Assembly (NCBI GenBank): GCA_001939145.1
Contig: LSRX01000697.1
Coordinates: forward strand, 220,703-284,702
Direction: 5' to 3'
Length of the DNA stretch: 64,000 nucleotides
Source of the DNA: Symbiodinium microadriaticum
Lineage: Eukaryota; Sar; Dinophyceae; Suessiales; Symbiodiniaceae
The position numbers and the translations under genes are program-made. Position 1 is the stretch's first letter. Each line of letters begins with the position of its first letter. The notes beneath the pieces are model-generated. The model was not told the DNA's origin and searched no databases. It saw nothing but the letters and a program-made list of their open reading frames with translations. This document shows, one piece after another, positions 32,510-44,807 of this stretch.

Positions 32510-33700
32510 AGCCTTCGGTCTGCGTAGGATGGCGCCTTAGGCTTCGGGCCTTTGGCAGGCGACTGCCTCAGGGGCAGCGTTATTTACTCCACATCAACCC
32601 GCAACTGGTTGACTTTTGAAATGCACTGCCGTAGCAATGCGAGCAGTGAGACCACAGGCTTGAGCCACGACCTGCAAGGAATCTCTCAACAAAGATTACA
32701 GCCTTCCTCGTGCCATCAGAGCTTGAGGATGGCGGTTGCCGAAGAATATGCCACGAATGAGCTTATCGGCTTATCGATCCTTTGACTTAAAGTTAAAACC
32801 TGTCGTCGACTTCCTGTTCAAGCCTCAGGCATGCAACCCATCCCAAAGGAGGCACTTGCTCTGTTCACATGCCCACAGGCTGGCAGTTTCAGGCCGCTGC
32901 ACGCAGGGATGTCCACGCAAACACTAGCCATGACGAAGATGCTCTCCTGCAGTGCTGTTTGCTGACACAACATGGGATGCTGCCAAACACAAAGCTTTGG
33001 AGATATGCGAACCTCATCACAAAACAGCTGCACCTGCTGGCACCTCCAGATGCCATGCTGTTGAAGCAATCGGCAAAACAACCTCGGGCCTTTGGAACAC
33101 TGCGCGGAAAGGGTGCATAAGGCCCGGGCGGGTCTTCTGCCAGCAGGACTCTGGGCACGTTGGCCTTGCAGCTTTGTGCCCACACAAACCACTTGTTTTG
33201 AGCAGGGTCTGCAATGCACTGAGCCCTGAATCCCACACAAACCACTGAAACTTCTGATTACAGCTGAGCATCCGACCTTGTAAATTTCCAAAGGCCGAAA
33301 TGTAATTACGCTACCGGTCGTGCTAGGGTCTGAACCAGCGAGACCGGCATGTCAAGCTCTCTCCTACGCCATCTCCACAGCCAGTGCTGTACAGGGACGT
33401 CTAGAGAGTCTAGAGCCGCAGCGGCATTACTAGCGAAGCTGTTTTGCAAGGGCGGCGGGATGGAACAGCAGCTGCCATGTAGCAGCATCTCACTGCACCA
33501 TCGCATGTCACTGCTTGCATCGCTGAGATCATCAAGGCAGGCCGCGCAAGCAAATGTCTTGCTCCTCGGCTCACAAAGAGATTCGCCAGGCAGCTGGGTA
33601 AGATGAAACTATGAACTTCCGCTGCTGTGTCGATTGACTGTAGAGGACGCCAAAGCTTCGGTGCTCGCACTCGGACACTCTTAAAAAACCAGGTGCAGGA
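32510..33700. other. No confident gene
   Basis: Long minus-strand frames at 32818-33291 and 33410-33721 are Cys-rich but do not look globular. Nothing is assigned. Confidence 0.3.
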
Positions 33701-33717
33701 GTCTGACATCGAATGCT

Positions 33718-34720
33718 TCAACCACTCTCACCCTCGGACACTGGCAGCGCCTGCAGGCTATCATCTTCACGATTGTTTGGGGGTGCAAGTTCCGGGTGCC
33801 TCTGGCCTGATGTCTTTGCCGTTTTCACGCAACCCCCGCCGCCATCTGCCAAGATTGCTTCCGCCCTAGCCCTGAAAGTATGTACTGGCTGAATGTGTGC
33901 AGCCTGTAGCTGCATGCATCTGAACTGAGCGAAGCAGCATGCAAGTCGTCCACGATGTCTCGGCCACATATCCGCTCGTGATCGAGAGACCGGCGCGCAT
34001 CCAGATCAATGAACTCGGGACACTCGCACAAGCGTGCGACATCCACGTTGAACCTGTTCACTGCCAAATGCAATTTCAATTCTTGCGGGATGAGTCCTTA
34101 CTCAAAACTTTGAAGTTCGAACATCAGCTGAGTGGCGTAATCCTTGTGAAATCACTCCGGTTCGCACTGCGACGATGGAAAACATGAGAAGTGCGCAAGA
34201 TACACATCTGCCAGGCATCAAGCACCAGAGACTGTACACTGGGCCTTATGTCGGCTGCACATGCCAGATCTGACAGTTCAACTGTCATTCCTTTCCGTGC
34301 GAACTGGCGGGCGTGAGCTGCAACTGCTGAATTCATCTCACCAAACATGAGGCATTCCGTGCAGTTAGAGGCTGTCGATGGAGAGGCAGAAAGAAATATT
34401 GTTCGCACCTCGCAATAAGGCGCTTGTCACGTGAAGCAGGAAGAGAATGCAACACATCTGCACAATCGAATCGCCGGAAACTGAGATCCCTCACTACGCA
34501 AGACTTGCTCTGGCATGCCTCTGAAAAATGCTGCGCGTAGTCCAGATGGAAGGGCTGAGCCGGAGAGCCCGGCGGCGAGAAGAGCAGACGAACGCTGATA
34601 ACGTCCATGCCAGGGGTAAGTGCCGTCGCAAGGCTTGCAGCGTAGTCTCGGAGAGCAGCCAAGTGTCTACTGTCCGTCGACTGCCTTCAGCGCCGTCAGA
34701 AGCTACGCCGAGCTATCTAG
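33718..34720 (-). CDS. 2-oxoglutarate/Fe(II) oxygenase-like protein
   Basis: Multi-exon. The first exon (acceptor CAGTAG near 34668) codes for LRDYAASLATALTPGMDVIS and LLFSPPGSPAQPFHLDYAQ, giving an H-x-D iron-ligand pair in PFHLDY; donor TCAGAG|GCATGC. The next exon starts at acceptor GCGAG|GTGCGA near 34409 (RTIFLSASPSTASNCTECL) and ends with HVFHRRSANRSDFTRI (about 34180-34135), which fits the distal His and the Arg that binds 2-oxoglutarate. C-terminal pieces at 34079-33925 (CPEFIDLDARRSLDHERI) and near 33880-33718 (stop after EGESG) are probably the same gene. Closest in feel to the PhyH group. Substrate unknown. Confidence 0.55.
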
Positions 34721-34787
34721 CGAAGCATGACTCATGATGCGATGAAACAGTTGCGACAATGGGAAAGACTTCAGGCACCCGAACAAA

Positions 34788-34831
34788 ACACACACACACA
34801 CACACACAGAGACACACACACACACACACAC
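34788..34831. repeat. CA microsatellite
   Basis: Two CA runs separated by GAGA. Confidence 0.95.
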
Positions 34832-34989
34832 CAAACCTGGCCTTGCATCCCCAGTGTTCCTCCCCCAGATCATGTAGTGAAAGGGCTCCGTGGGCTGGGC
34901 AGCCATTGCTTCGCAAACCACCTTCGTCAAAAGCATTTCTTCTTGACCGCAGCAGCACCACTTAGACTCATGCAAATGATATCTACTCT

Positions 34990-35100
34990 GCCTGCGCCAG
35001 GGCTTCGCGAATCTCGTCTGCAATGCCGCCATTGCTCACGTACTCTATGTCCATGAAGAAGCGAAGAGGAAAAAGCAGCAGCTTGTTGATGCTACTCTGG
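34990..35100 (-). CDS. Unrecognised protein, C-terminal exon
   Basis: Minus-strand frame LLLFPLRFFMDIEYVSNGGI then ADEIREALAQAE and a stop. A short, clean C-terminus. Further upstream pieces may lie at 35300-35440 (KLKLAVAALEVQVRDKE). Confidence 0.4.
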
Positions 35101-35510
35101 TGATGCTTGCACGCAAGGCTGAAGCTTCAACCTCTGCCAGGATCAGGGAGTTTCCCTCTAAGGATCAGGGATACCATGGATGGTTCATGCTGGTTCCGGC
35201 CGAAGAACCCAGTCCCGTTCGACACTATGATGCTATCGTATCTTGGGCAAAGTCGGAGGAGCTCGGTTCCTAGCAATCCGTGTCCTACGAATAGGAGCGG
35301 CTCCTTTGAGCCGAAGCTGGTTGGCAGGTGCTCTCTTTGTCACGGACTTGCACTTCGAGGGCAGCGACAGCCAGTTTTAGCTTGCCGCGATGTGCCGCTG
35401 AGCGACCGGCCATTAATGTGGGGGCTTTGCCAACGCCGGCAAAGGAAAAGTTACAATGCATCGGGCACCAGTCGGAAACGAGAGCACGAGCTCGATCCGG
35501 ATCGCCACAC

Positions 35511-36150
35511 TTAATTCAGGATTCTGCCACCATGACTGCGGTTAAGGTTCTCACATCGGCCCCGAAGCAGAAAGTCCAGGACAAACCAAGTGATGTTGTT
35601 CACAAGCGGCTCCGAGGTGACATCCTTAGGCACTAGTGCAACAAGCCGCGTGTCGCTTGCGGAACCGTCAGGTAGAGTGCAACAGCCTGAAGCTTGAAAG
35701 CGGTCTCTTTGGCGGGGCGGCCTCTTCAAAGCTTAACAACCAATACAGGCAGGTTGCAAACTCGATCGTGTCCTCCACGAGGCTGCCCCCCGCTGGACTT
35801 GTTTTGACCAGGTGGGTATGCACGAAGCCACCGAAGAACGGCCCGATGGCCTGTTCCTAGTCTTGCGTCGATAGGCAAAGCAGTGCTGAGACTGCTGTCA
35901 ATCAGAGCAAAGCGGCCCACATGTTGCCAAGGCTCGTAAGTCAGTTGGTAATCGGCGCCCGAGCTGTTACATCTCTCGCACTGGGTAACTTTGCTTGTCC
36001 AAGGAAACGGGACGACGAATGCTAGCCTGAGGCTGTGCAGGTCAAGTCTGTGCACTCTATCCAAATCGAAAGGCAAAATCTTTTCTGTCGAGAAACATCC
36101 AGTAGTTGAAGAAGAGGGGCAATTCCAGCTGGCTTTTCTGCTCCTCGGCT
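35511..36150 (-). CDS. Unrecognised multi-exon protein
   Basis: Coding-like pieces: 36100-35985 (CFSTEKILPFDLDRVHRLDL), 35970-35870 (GADYQLTYEPWQHVGRFALI) and 35700-35511 (SDTRLVALVPKDVTSEPLVN, NITWFVLDFLLRGR, stop). Joins not resolved. No family recognised. Confidence 0.4.
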
Positions 36151-36409
36151 TCAAAGCTTCCCGCTGTCGGGGCAAGGTGAAAGCTGATGACTCGGCGCTA
36201 CAAGTCCTTGAGAAGCTGCGGCTCGGATTTCGCCAAGAAGTCCTCGATGTCCTACCGACAAGCGACATATTCCAAAAAGGACACTGTCCTTCCGGGAGCA
36301 AGTGCCGACAAACACCTAAGAGACGTGGGAGATCTGGTCTGCGTCTCAGCTTGTCTTTGCCGCACAGCCTCCTGGGACTTCTTGCGAATTATCAAACGAA
36401 ACCAGAACC

Positions 36410-37173
36410 TCATGTGCCAGTGCGCCAACTGCTGGGGCGAAGCGCAAGTCGGGAGCTTCTCTGAGGTGCGAGCGGCGTCGTTTCATCAAGAAGGCGAGGA
36501 TTCCGAATGACGGCAAAAGCTTGGTCTGTGTTGAGATTCTGCAGAGTGAAGTCCACCCGGACCTGAACTTGGGGCATCTGCTGCCAGCAAAAAGCAATCC
36601 CGGCACCAGAATCTCCGGTGTGGACACTCAGGTTCAGCCCAGGAGGCAGGAGCCGGCTTGTGGGGTCCGCGGATTTTGATGTAGAGGGCTCCTGGTCAGT
36701 CAGATTAAAGACCGGAACCTTACCAAAACGATTTAAAACAAAAACATAACACAGTAATGTGAGACTGCAACCAGACTCTGTAGCCGAAGGCCGCAGCACA
36801 GCAACCGGCGGATACCAAGAGCACTGGCATGGCAGAGCAGCGCAGAAAATGTCGGCCCCTAGGCCAGCTGTTCTGGAGGATTTACGCTCTCCTACGATGA
36901 GAAGCTGACTGATGACTTATGCGGATGTGGCCCCTTTGTTGCAGCTTCCCGTCCCAAGTATTTTTAACGGCTATGAGAGCAAACTGGAGGCTCTAAACCT
37001 CTGCCTCCATTCATAGGAGCGGCCAACAACTGACATGATGATGTGTCACGCACGATGCCCTCCTTTGCCAGGCCTGTGGCGTAGGACACGCTGGACATGA
37101 AGGACACATTGACAGAGTAAGCTTTCCGGGGATCGACCGGTTCGAGCTCTTTCATCTGCTGACACTGTCGCAA
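36410..37173 (-). CDS. Unrecognised multi-exon protein
   Basis: Piece 1 (37173-37010): QQMKELEPVDPRKAYSVNVS and YATGLAKEGIVRD. Piece 2 (about 36725-36470): FGKVPVFNLTDQEPS, LPPGLNLSVHTGDSGAGIAF and VRVDFTLQNLNTDQAFAVI. The second piece looks like a beta-sandwich. Function unknown. Confidence 0.45.
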
Positions 37174-37396
37174 GTTGGCTCAGCAGAGGCTAAGCTAAGG
37201 CTGACCTCACTGGGAGGAGACATACACCAGCATGGACCTGAACATGTCAGGATGGAGAGTCAATCACAGGACTGACCCAACTGCTACCGCCACCAGATGG
37301 GCGCGCTGCCATTTTGGAATATTTATGTTGATTTTGCCGGAGTCGTCTGCCTTGCGAGCCAAATCAATGCTTCAGTTCGACAATGGTGGCTGTGGT

Positions 37397-37753
37397 TCAT
37401 CTGTCTCGAGCCCGTGCTCTGCGTAAGGACCTGTTTTTGTCGACCTCCATGCGCTTTCTCTTGAGCTCTCTGGGCCGTTCTGCTTCGCACATCCCCAAAT
37501 CTGTTGGGGTTTGGCGAGCGGCTTCCCTCAAGTCTGGCAGCATCTCCTTGGAAGTCTGACGGCGGTAAGCTGCGGGAGCTGGGTCCAGGACTTGGTGCTT
37601 CTTAGAACACTGCAGTGAGCAGAAATTTCGCCAGGGGACAGCGAACTCTTCGTCCTCCTGCAGTGAGCGGATCTCCTCCTCCTGCGCTGCCCTCAAAGCT
37701 CTCAGAGCCGGCCCATCTGGCATCGAACACCTAGGTTTTCCACTATCCGGCAC
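37397..37753 (-). CDS. Charged protein with a zf-HIT-like half motif
   Basis: 118-residue frame rich in Arg, Glu and Lys. Residues about 20-40 form a charged helix (ALRALRAAQEEEIRSLQEDE). FCSLQCSKKHQ (44-54) resembles the second half of a HIT-type zinc finger (YCS--CYKKH), but the first Cys pair is not present in this exon. The stop follows an Arg-rich tail. Confidence 0.4.
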   Translation of the reverse strand: MPDSGKPRCSMPDGPALRALRAAQEEEIRSLQEDEEFAVPWRNFCSLQCSKKHQVLDPAPAAYRRQTSKEMLPDLREAARQTPTDLGMCEAERPRELKRKRMEVDKNRSLRRARARDR

Positions 37754-38237
37754 TCTTTTGGACAGTCCCTTTTTTATTCTGTTTTAATAAACAAGAGGCA
37801 CAATATATTTAAAAAAAAAGGTATGAACCGAACCGGGGGCCTAGACACTCTAAGGAGCTCAGATACTCCTTGGAGTAGACCGCCGGAGCGAGGAGGCGCT
37901 GCAGCAGTGGAGGCCAGGCTTCGCCACGCGGTGCATTCACCAGCTCACCCTCCAACCACACCGTCAGCAACCATCGTGGATGGGCCTATCGTTGAAGGGG
38001 GGGCCTATATCTTTGTCTCTAGTCTCGACATGTACAAGCTACCCACCCTCCAGCCCATAGACGCCGTGACTCTCTCTCAAAAGAAATCCTACGGCTAACC
38101 TACCTGAATCTAGCTCTAGGCTCTGGGCAGAGCCGGAGCCACAAGCTGCAACAATACTATACAAATGCTTCGCACACTTATGGTACATTATGACACGAGA
38201 CGCTTAAGGTGCTGCGCTTCGCTCCGCACTGTCCAGC

Positions 38238-39200
38238 TTAACACTTATAGACCTCTGGTCTCAGGGGGCGATGCCAGGCCGTGACCATCCCCTTGAAAGG
38301 GTCAATGAAGATGAACCTCCGATCAAAAGAGTTTGGAGCAGACGCCGGCCTGGCCCTCTCTGCTTGGCGGCAGGGAGTAATGCAAGATACGATCAGAAAG
38401 GAACATAACGCCGCGGTTGAAGCAAGGTGTGACGGCCACTCTGGAACCCAGAAAGGGTTGTATGACCAGCTCTGCACCAAATTCTGGCTTCCAGTCGGTG
38501 CTGAGATACAGGAGCCAAGTTATTTGCCGTCTTGGCGCAGTCTCCGAGGTGTCATAATGGCAGGGTGCGCTTCCAGCAGGCCCCTTTGTCAGCTGCAACC
38601 TTCGAACAGAAAAGCCAGAAGCTGCAGAGCAAGTTTGGATCAACCAGTTCCCGAATTGCCCACGGCAGCCAAGATGCTTCACTTGCACCTGCGACACATC
38701 GCCCATGCTACCTGCCAGCGCAAGCCATGGCAGCTGTTCCACCAATGCTTTCGCCAGCGGTACGGCCGCTTCGCGTGCAAAGCTCGACAGGTTCGGTGCC
38801 AAGGCAAGATCCTCAACAGCCTCAGCTCCATCCAAGTCCACAAAGCTTCCTGAGCCGGGATGCACGCTGAAGACATAAGCGCCATGAGTTGTAAGAGTTA
38901 GTAAGACATAGGCTACGACTTTTCGAAGCATAAATTAAGGCCAGTCGGAAACAGAACGGGTAAGAAACCAGTCGGCAAGTATCGCCCCGGATGCCTGTAC
39001 TCACAGCGCTCTCCAGCTGTTGCCTGAAACTCGAAGCAGTGTGGACGTAACATGCCTGCGTCCTCCAGCAGCTGGCATTCTGATGCAAGCGCACCCGCCC
39101 AGTCGTCTGCCAAGCAATGATCAACGCTGGCCCAGCCCTGCTCTGCCAGAAGCGCCGCGCTGCGCGAAACAACAGAGCTAATCGAAGCTTTGTGCGACAT
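38238..39200 (-). CDS. Prolyl-4-hydroxylase-like 2-oxoglutarate/Fe(II) oxygenase
   Basis: 5' exon (39200-about 39000): LLAEQGWASVDHCLADDWAG and ASECQLLEDAGMLRPH, matching the entry helix of P4H-type folds. Main frame 38931-38323: APCHYDTSE supplies the H-x-D pair (His125, Asp127 of that frame), ITWLLYLSTDWKPEFGAELV is the double-stranded helix core, and MFLSDRILHYS supplies the distal His184. After that His the frame stops soon, while another frame continues as SFDRRFIFIDPFKGMV to 38238. Dropping GC...AG bases 38350-38371 restores one frame and an Arg where 2-oxoglutarate is bound. That could instead be an indel in a decaying gene. Confidence 0.6.
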
Positions 39201-39662
39201 CTCCGGACCGACAAAAGCAACACCTGTTGACTATGCAAAGTTGGACCGGTGCTATCGGCAAAACACTCAGCACAGTGAACAATTGTTGCTTTGATGTAAT
39301 CCTTGCACGTTTGCCATTTGTGTAGCGACATAGCTCCCGGTGCTGCCAACAAGAACCGGATGCTGCTAAGTCGTTGGGTTGAGCCTGGCTTGTGTGCGTG
39401 AAGCTGGGCGCTTATGTCGGTGCGTCAGCCTCACAAGCTGCAGATAAGCACAGACAGGACGAGCTGCCACAACTACCGAAACACCTGCATTTCGTGATGT
39501 ATCATGCAAGACCCCTGCTAACCGCTGGATACCATATTTGTAGGCATGACTGTGTTGCAGGGTGGTGTTGTGGCTCGTTGCAATGCGTGAAGTGCCTTCG
39601 CCTCCGGTGTGGCACTGCCTTCCCAGCCACCAAACCTGACTGCAGATGCTGCAGATGCAACA

Positions 39663-39780
39663 AAGCTGTATATATATACATACACATATATATATACATA
39701 TACATATACATACATATATATATATAGTATAATAACATATAACAATTTATTATATAATATAATACTATTTTATACTATAT
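39663..39780. repeat. TATACA/TATA microsatellite
   Basis: TATATACATA runs to 39726 followed by AT-rich imperfect repeats. Confidence 0.9.
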
Positions 39781-39902
39781 TATTTAGTATTGGCCTACTC
39801 CAGTCCCGCAAAGGCTCCGGCTCTTTGGCCTGGGAGTTCAAAGCCAGCTTCCAGGTTCTTCCTCCACTGAAGAAAGGCTGAGGGAGGGGGTGATATAAAA
39901 AT

Positions 39903-40020
39903 GGGAACCCTAAAGCCTAAATTAGGGTTATAGTAATAATACGATAAACCCTAAATTAGGGTTAGTAATAATAATACTATCAGCCTAAATTAGTAGGGTT
40001 AGTAATACTAATACTATTAG
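39903..40020. repeat. Telomere-like and TAATAATA tract
   Basis: AACCCTAAAGCCTAAATTAGGGTTATAGTAATAATA occurs in two to three imperfect copies. It contains both CCCTAAA and TTAGGGTT, so telomere-like units face each other. Confidence 0.6.
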
Positions 40021-40072
40021 TCTGCCATTTCTGTTCCGAGTGCCTCCACCCCAGCCAGTGCTCACCTAGGCT

Positions 40073-40433
40073 TCAACTGGCCACGCCAGGCTCTGCTCCC
40101 CAGTTCCAGATGTGCCTGAACACTCCTGGGAAGCAGGCCGCATAGCTGTCCTTGAATTGTTGCGGTTCCGCAAGCTCATCAGGCGGTGCTAGCATCAACA
40201 AGAAATTTCTTCGGGAGCTGAGCGGCGCTTTCCCACTGGGACTCGGCCAGGTGGGCAATGCAAAGTGCTGCCGTGTCCTCGCGAGATTTGTCCCTCAAAG
40301 CACCGAGCATTGAGGGCCAAACGCCAGCTGTGGTGGTCCTGGGTCCAGCGCATAAAGGCCAAGATCGTGCTGCCACCATCCTGCTGCGATGCAAGTCAGC
40401 TAGTCTTGGAGCCGTAAGATCTTCTGAGCTCAT
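40073..40433 (-). CDS. Unrecognised protein with frame switch
   Basis: Start ATG at 40433 (MSSEDLTAPRLADLHRSRMV) and a first frame through ALRDKSREDTAALCIAHLAE. The best continuation is in another frame: LLMLAPPDELAEPQQFKDSY then FPGVFRHIWNWGAEP and a stop at 40073. Removing GT...AG bases 40218-40242 (25 nt) joins them. Function unknown. Confidence 0.4.
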
Positions 40434-40959
40434 GCGGTCACGAGCATGGGAACATCTTCTAAGCCAAACTTCCTCATGGACAAACTTGACCTCGTCCCGT
40501 GTGAGCGGCTCCTAAGCACAAAAAACCGGGTGTATTGTTTCTGATATCCTTCCTCCATCCCAGTCAGGTCTGCGCAACCACAAGCAGCTCAGGCTGGGGC
40601 GCATGAGACTCTCAACTTGTTCGAAGCAGTTACGAATGCTCGCATCTCTGCTGTGTGCGGATCGCCGCCTGCAACGCTGCAGCTTTGCCCACCATCAGGG
40701 GCCACTTGCACGGGCGCCTTCAAGCAGCCCCCAGTTGAGCCGATGATGCTTGTCCTCGGTTCATGCAATTCAGAGACATTGCTGAGAGGGGGCTACTGTA
40801 CGAGGCAGTGCTGCTGGCGCCGAACATGAATCTGTCGCGGGAGAAGTGCTGGCATAGTGCAAAGCGGCTCACCCCTTGTGAAGCTGTTCTCGACCGACCT
40901 ATCTCCAGACATTGTAGACTTCTCTCGAGCTAGGACATTGCACGTGCAATCAACGACCT

Positions 40960-41048
40960 GGATAGACCTTGGCGACATCACGAATCCTCTGCACATCTTC
41001 AGTTGTGAAGATTTTTAATTGTCGGTGGAAGAACGCATCACATCAGAA
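40960..41048 (-). CDS. Unrecognised short exon
   Basis: DAFFHRQLKIFTTEDVQRIR then DVAKVYPG, with a plausible donor TATCCAG|GTCGTT. Very coding-like for its size. Neighbouring exons not found. Confidence 0.4.
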
Positions 41049-41890
41049 CAGACTGCCCCTCCTGACTTGTCGGGTTCTTGTTCCCTTCATGTTTGTGCCG
41101 CGAAGCTTTCAATCTGCTGGTCCTGCATTGCTCTTGGACTTGCAGCTTGAATTTGCTTTCCAGACCGTGTGCACATGACAACAAAAATGCCTGGGCCAAA
41201 CAAATGCAAAAAGAAACTATGGTCACGGCAACATGCCACCAATCTTCCTGGAGATTCTCGGTACCTGCCGTGTTCACATCACCTGCATGCAACCTCCGCG
41301 TCTTCACCTGAGCACTCCTTCAAAGAGCCGAGGCGGCCCATAAAGGTCATCGGTAGGCCTGTTGCTTCGAGCGGGAATGAAGCAAAAGACACCAGATGTG
41401 TTCCCGCCTTTACAACAGTTCTGGAACCCAAACCACGCACGGCACTGCCTTAATCAACAGCTGCACAGGCACACCCGGATTCACGCACTCTCGAAAATTC
41501 TGAGAGCTACACGCACGCGCATGCCAGTTGCCCTTGCCGCCAAGCCGGCTGACGTAGTAGCGATGGGTTCCGTGCCTCAGAGCCCGCAGTGCAGTGGCTG
41601 AACGGTTCTGCGGCATCGCCGCAGTGGTGTGGTAGGACCGGGGCCCGTCTTGATTTCCGTTATGTCTGTCTCCAATCTGGTCATGCCTCCGCACACTCTG
41701 AGCTTACTCTCCGAGCTCCGCGTGCCTTTGCTTGGGCTATTTCTTTGCTAGACCGCTGCCCTGCTGATGGAGGATCTCGGGGCCAGTCGATCCAAGCAAG
41801 GAGTGCACCCCGCCAATGTTTCCAAAGCCGTGAGGGGCGACCTTATGTAGAGATCTTCTCAGGTCAACCCGACTTGCTTGTCATTGGCTC

Positions 41891-42283
41891 TCACTTGTAC
41901 ATGCCGAACATCCTGCAGCTGTGCAGCACAACAAAATATGTGAACTGCCTTGAGGGACAGACCATATTTTTCAGCATGCCCAGCCGCTTGTTCGGATCGG
42001 CGCCGCCATCGGAGCCCTTCATGATCTTAACCTCAACACGGCTCCACAAAGATCTCTTCCGAAGGTCTCGGTCAAGGCGGACTTCCCGTCTTGCGCCTTG
42101 CACCGCGGCCAATTCCCAAGGCACCGACCGAATCAAAGTGGGTAGCATGCAACCAGCAAGAGTGGAACCTCGCCCGGACACCCCAAACACCAGTGCATCC
42201 CTGATCGCCGGATGCCATTCCAATCTACACAAGGCCTGAAAGCCTGTAAGCCGGTGGCCCAGCATCGTGAAGCACCTTGCCAA
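41891..42283 (-). CDS. Unrecognised exon
   Basis: Minus-strand frame with SRVEVKIMKGSDGGADPNKR and LGMLKNM. Only this central part looks convincingly coding. The longer plus-strand frame here is not preferred. Confidence 0.3.
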   Translation of the reverse strand: MARCFTMLGHRLTGFQALCRLEWHPAIRDALVFGVSGRGSTLAGCMLPTLIRSVPWELAAVQGARREVRLDRDLRKRSLWSRVEVKIMKGSDGGADPNKRLGMLKNMVCPSRQFTYFVVLHSCRMFGMYK

Positions 42284-42879
42284 GCGTCAAACATGTGCCA
42301 AACCAGCTCCGGTCACGTTCTGCGTCGATGACTTGCCTTCGGGTTCTCTGGCGTGATCTCCGCGATGAGGATTTTGTCTGGATAGTGCGCCTCTTGCTCA
42401 GCCAAGACTTCAGGACCAGTCTTCACAAGTCGCTACTGTACGTCGTCTCCCGGCGCTGCTTGCAGAAGATGATGCGGTGCGGCTTTCTGCTCCATCACAT
42501 CTCAACACATTTTCAGAATAACTGGTCCCGAGCCAGGTTAATGAGCCAGTTTAGCCGTTTCCAGTCGTATCCGGTGCGTGACCGGCATCGCACCGACGTT
42601 TCGAGTGTAGGCTTCGAATGAAAGGCTGCCTTTCGATGATCGGGGCTTGTTCATTGCTTGGCTAACTGTCCATTGATTTCGATGTTCTCCTCGCGTGGCA
42701 CGCGGTCTGTTTCCTTTTCCTAACCCAGCACCGTGCTCCGTATCTGCGCAACTTGCGATGTGTCTATTGTTTGAAACCACAAAACGTTCGACTACGACTG
42801 CAAATTCCGCTCGCACGCAGTGAATGCTGGCAAGCAGCCAGCCCACGAGGTTGAAACTCACAGGCAGGAACGCGCCCGC

Positions 42880-44332
42880 CTTGATCTCAAAAGTCAGCTG
42901 CTGCAACAGCCACCAAGGCCTGTCAGATCCCCTAGAAAGCATTCCGAGCACACAGCTGCAGGATGCTGCAGGCTTAGGCGGCCACATGTTGTGCACGGAG
43001 TCGAAGCGCAAGCCGTCCACCCCGTACTCTTCAATGCAAGTCCGGCAAGACTGCAACCAAGAGGGGAGGTATAACCCACACGAGTGAAACGTCTTTGACC
43101 TTTGGCCTGCTTGAGGTAGTCCTGCACCTCGGCCTTGTGGAAGGCAAAGCGCTTTCCCCAAGGCCTGAGAGAGTCAGAGCCCAAGACCTAGCGAATGTAG
43201 CGAGGGGCGCTGCTCTGCCAGACAGGGCACGTATCCTTCTCGCCCTCGAAATAGATTCCTCCACAGTTGTCGGGGCCTGCACGATATAGCCATAGCCATA
43301 GATGCAATCAATCTCTTTGGCCCCGAAGGCACTGCAGGTTCATGCCCGTCATAAGTCGGCTGCCAAAGCCGTCCCAATTCCAAAGAACGTTCATCTTCGA
43401 TGAGCCTGCGTTCCCAGCCGCTTGATGCTCTCAGTTTTCTGCTGTGCACGTGAGCTCATGCCACTCTTAGACTGTGCATTCGCACTCTTAGACACCAGGC
43501 CATGATTGAGAACGACGTCAAAGAGCACGGCCATGCCGAGGCTGTGCCTCTGCGCGCCAGGCCGGCAGGTCCAACGAACATCGAGGGTCGACATCAACTT
43601 ACACTTTGCCAAAACATGCTAGGGAGCAACCGAAAAAACCGTGCAGATGCCGGTGGCATGCATGAATTACATGATAAGGCGGACGGCGAAAATAAAAGAG
43701 CAATCGGCTGCTGCATGGACGCAAAACTGGGTGCTCCAGCGCGCGCTGCACCATCGCATGCATGTCGGCTGCCGACCCCCAAGGTCCGTGCCTCAGTGGC
43801 CCCACGCAGAAACAGGGAAAGCCATGACTGAGAGAAGTCCCCTGCGCCGCCAACAGCTGCCGCGAGTTGTACCCCCAAATGCCGCCGAACTCGGCCTAAC
43901 ATTCTGTGCCTACTAGCTTCACGAACTGCTGCCTCACAAGCACTGGCAAACAAGCCGGAACCGGCTGTGGGCATGAACTGTATGCAGTTGAAGCCTGACA
44001 TGGGATCAAGCCAAGGGACAAGCAATGACAAGCAAGATGTTCGTGTTGCAAGCCCTGGCGTTGGCTTTGGGCCTATGGGTTCAATCTGAGAATGCGACCC
44101 AACGATGCAATGTGCTCAAGCTTCTCGCTTGTTGCAGCAAAAGCTCGTCCTGCAAGTCTTCCACGACAGAAGCATTCCGCTGGCGGTCTTTGGGCCCCGG
44201 CGTTCGTCTGCTTCGGAAACAAAGCTGCCGATCTGAGGTTCGATGGTCGCGTGCCACGAAATCTTGGTCCAAGACTGGAGTGGAGGCTCCCGGCATGCAG
44301 CTCGTAGATGATCAGCTCATTGAACTTCGGAG
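42880..44332 (-). CDS. GH13 glucan branching enzyme-like protein, 11 exons
   Basis: Exons joined in phase: 44332-44288, 44149-44099, 43994-43966, 43895-43846, 43791-43735, 43547-43496, 43394-43364, 43276-43231, 43164-43107, 43050-42986, 42919-42880. The product reads NELIIYELHAG, EKLEHIASLGFNCIQFMPTA, EFGGIWGYNSRQLLA, HSLGMAVLFDVVLNHGL (GH13 region I), WNWDGFGPDNCGGIYFEG, PWGKRFAFHKAEVQDYLKQ, YGVDGLRFDSVHNMPWW (region II with the Asp nucleophile) and LLQQLTFEIK. The YELH-G and GVDGLRFDSVHN motifs place it with 1,4-alpha-glucan branching enzymes, which make alpha-1,6 branches in starch or glycogen. The catalytic Glu region and C-terminus lie beyond 42880 and the start beyond 44332; neither was found. 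Seven of eleven donors are GC. Confidence 0.82.
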
Positions 44333-44717
44333 CTGTGAAAGCTGGGGGAGGCGTCAGCGGAGGATGGAGTATACACCTCAGCAGACCAATCAAAGCCTGG
44401 TTGCGGAGACGATGTCCAAAGCCAAGCTTCCAGCCAGGAGGAGTTGAAGTCGCACTCTCGCGCACATGGGTCTCGACGAAACAAGCGTGCTCCTTCCTCC
44501 AAGTTCACCAAGTTGGTTCGTACTCCAGAAGCTCACAGCCGAGGCTTGATCTACTTCGACGTGTGAAGCTAGATTCAGCTAGATTTGACCACCCGTCCTG
44601 GTGAAAGCAGTCGTTCCAGCTGGAACCCATTGCAATCCTTCGCCAAGGAAAGCTTCCATTTTGTGTGTTCAAACTTTCAAAGTTTGGGATTGGCCGATCG
44701 GATAAGGTGTAATCATA

Positions 44718-44754
44718 CACATACACACACACACACACACACCCACCCACACCC

Positions 44755-44807
<53 letters not shown>

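Noticed and set aside
32818-33291. 157-residue Cys-rich minus-strand frame
   Set aside because: Cys placement is irregular, no signal peptide, and other frames across the region are equally open.
41589-42239. 216-residue plus-strand open frame
   Set aside because: No globular pattern or motif; all supported genes nearby are on the minus strand.
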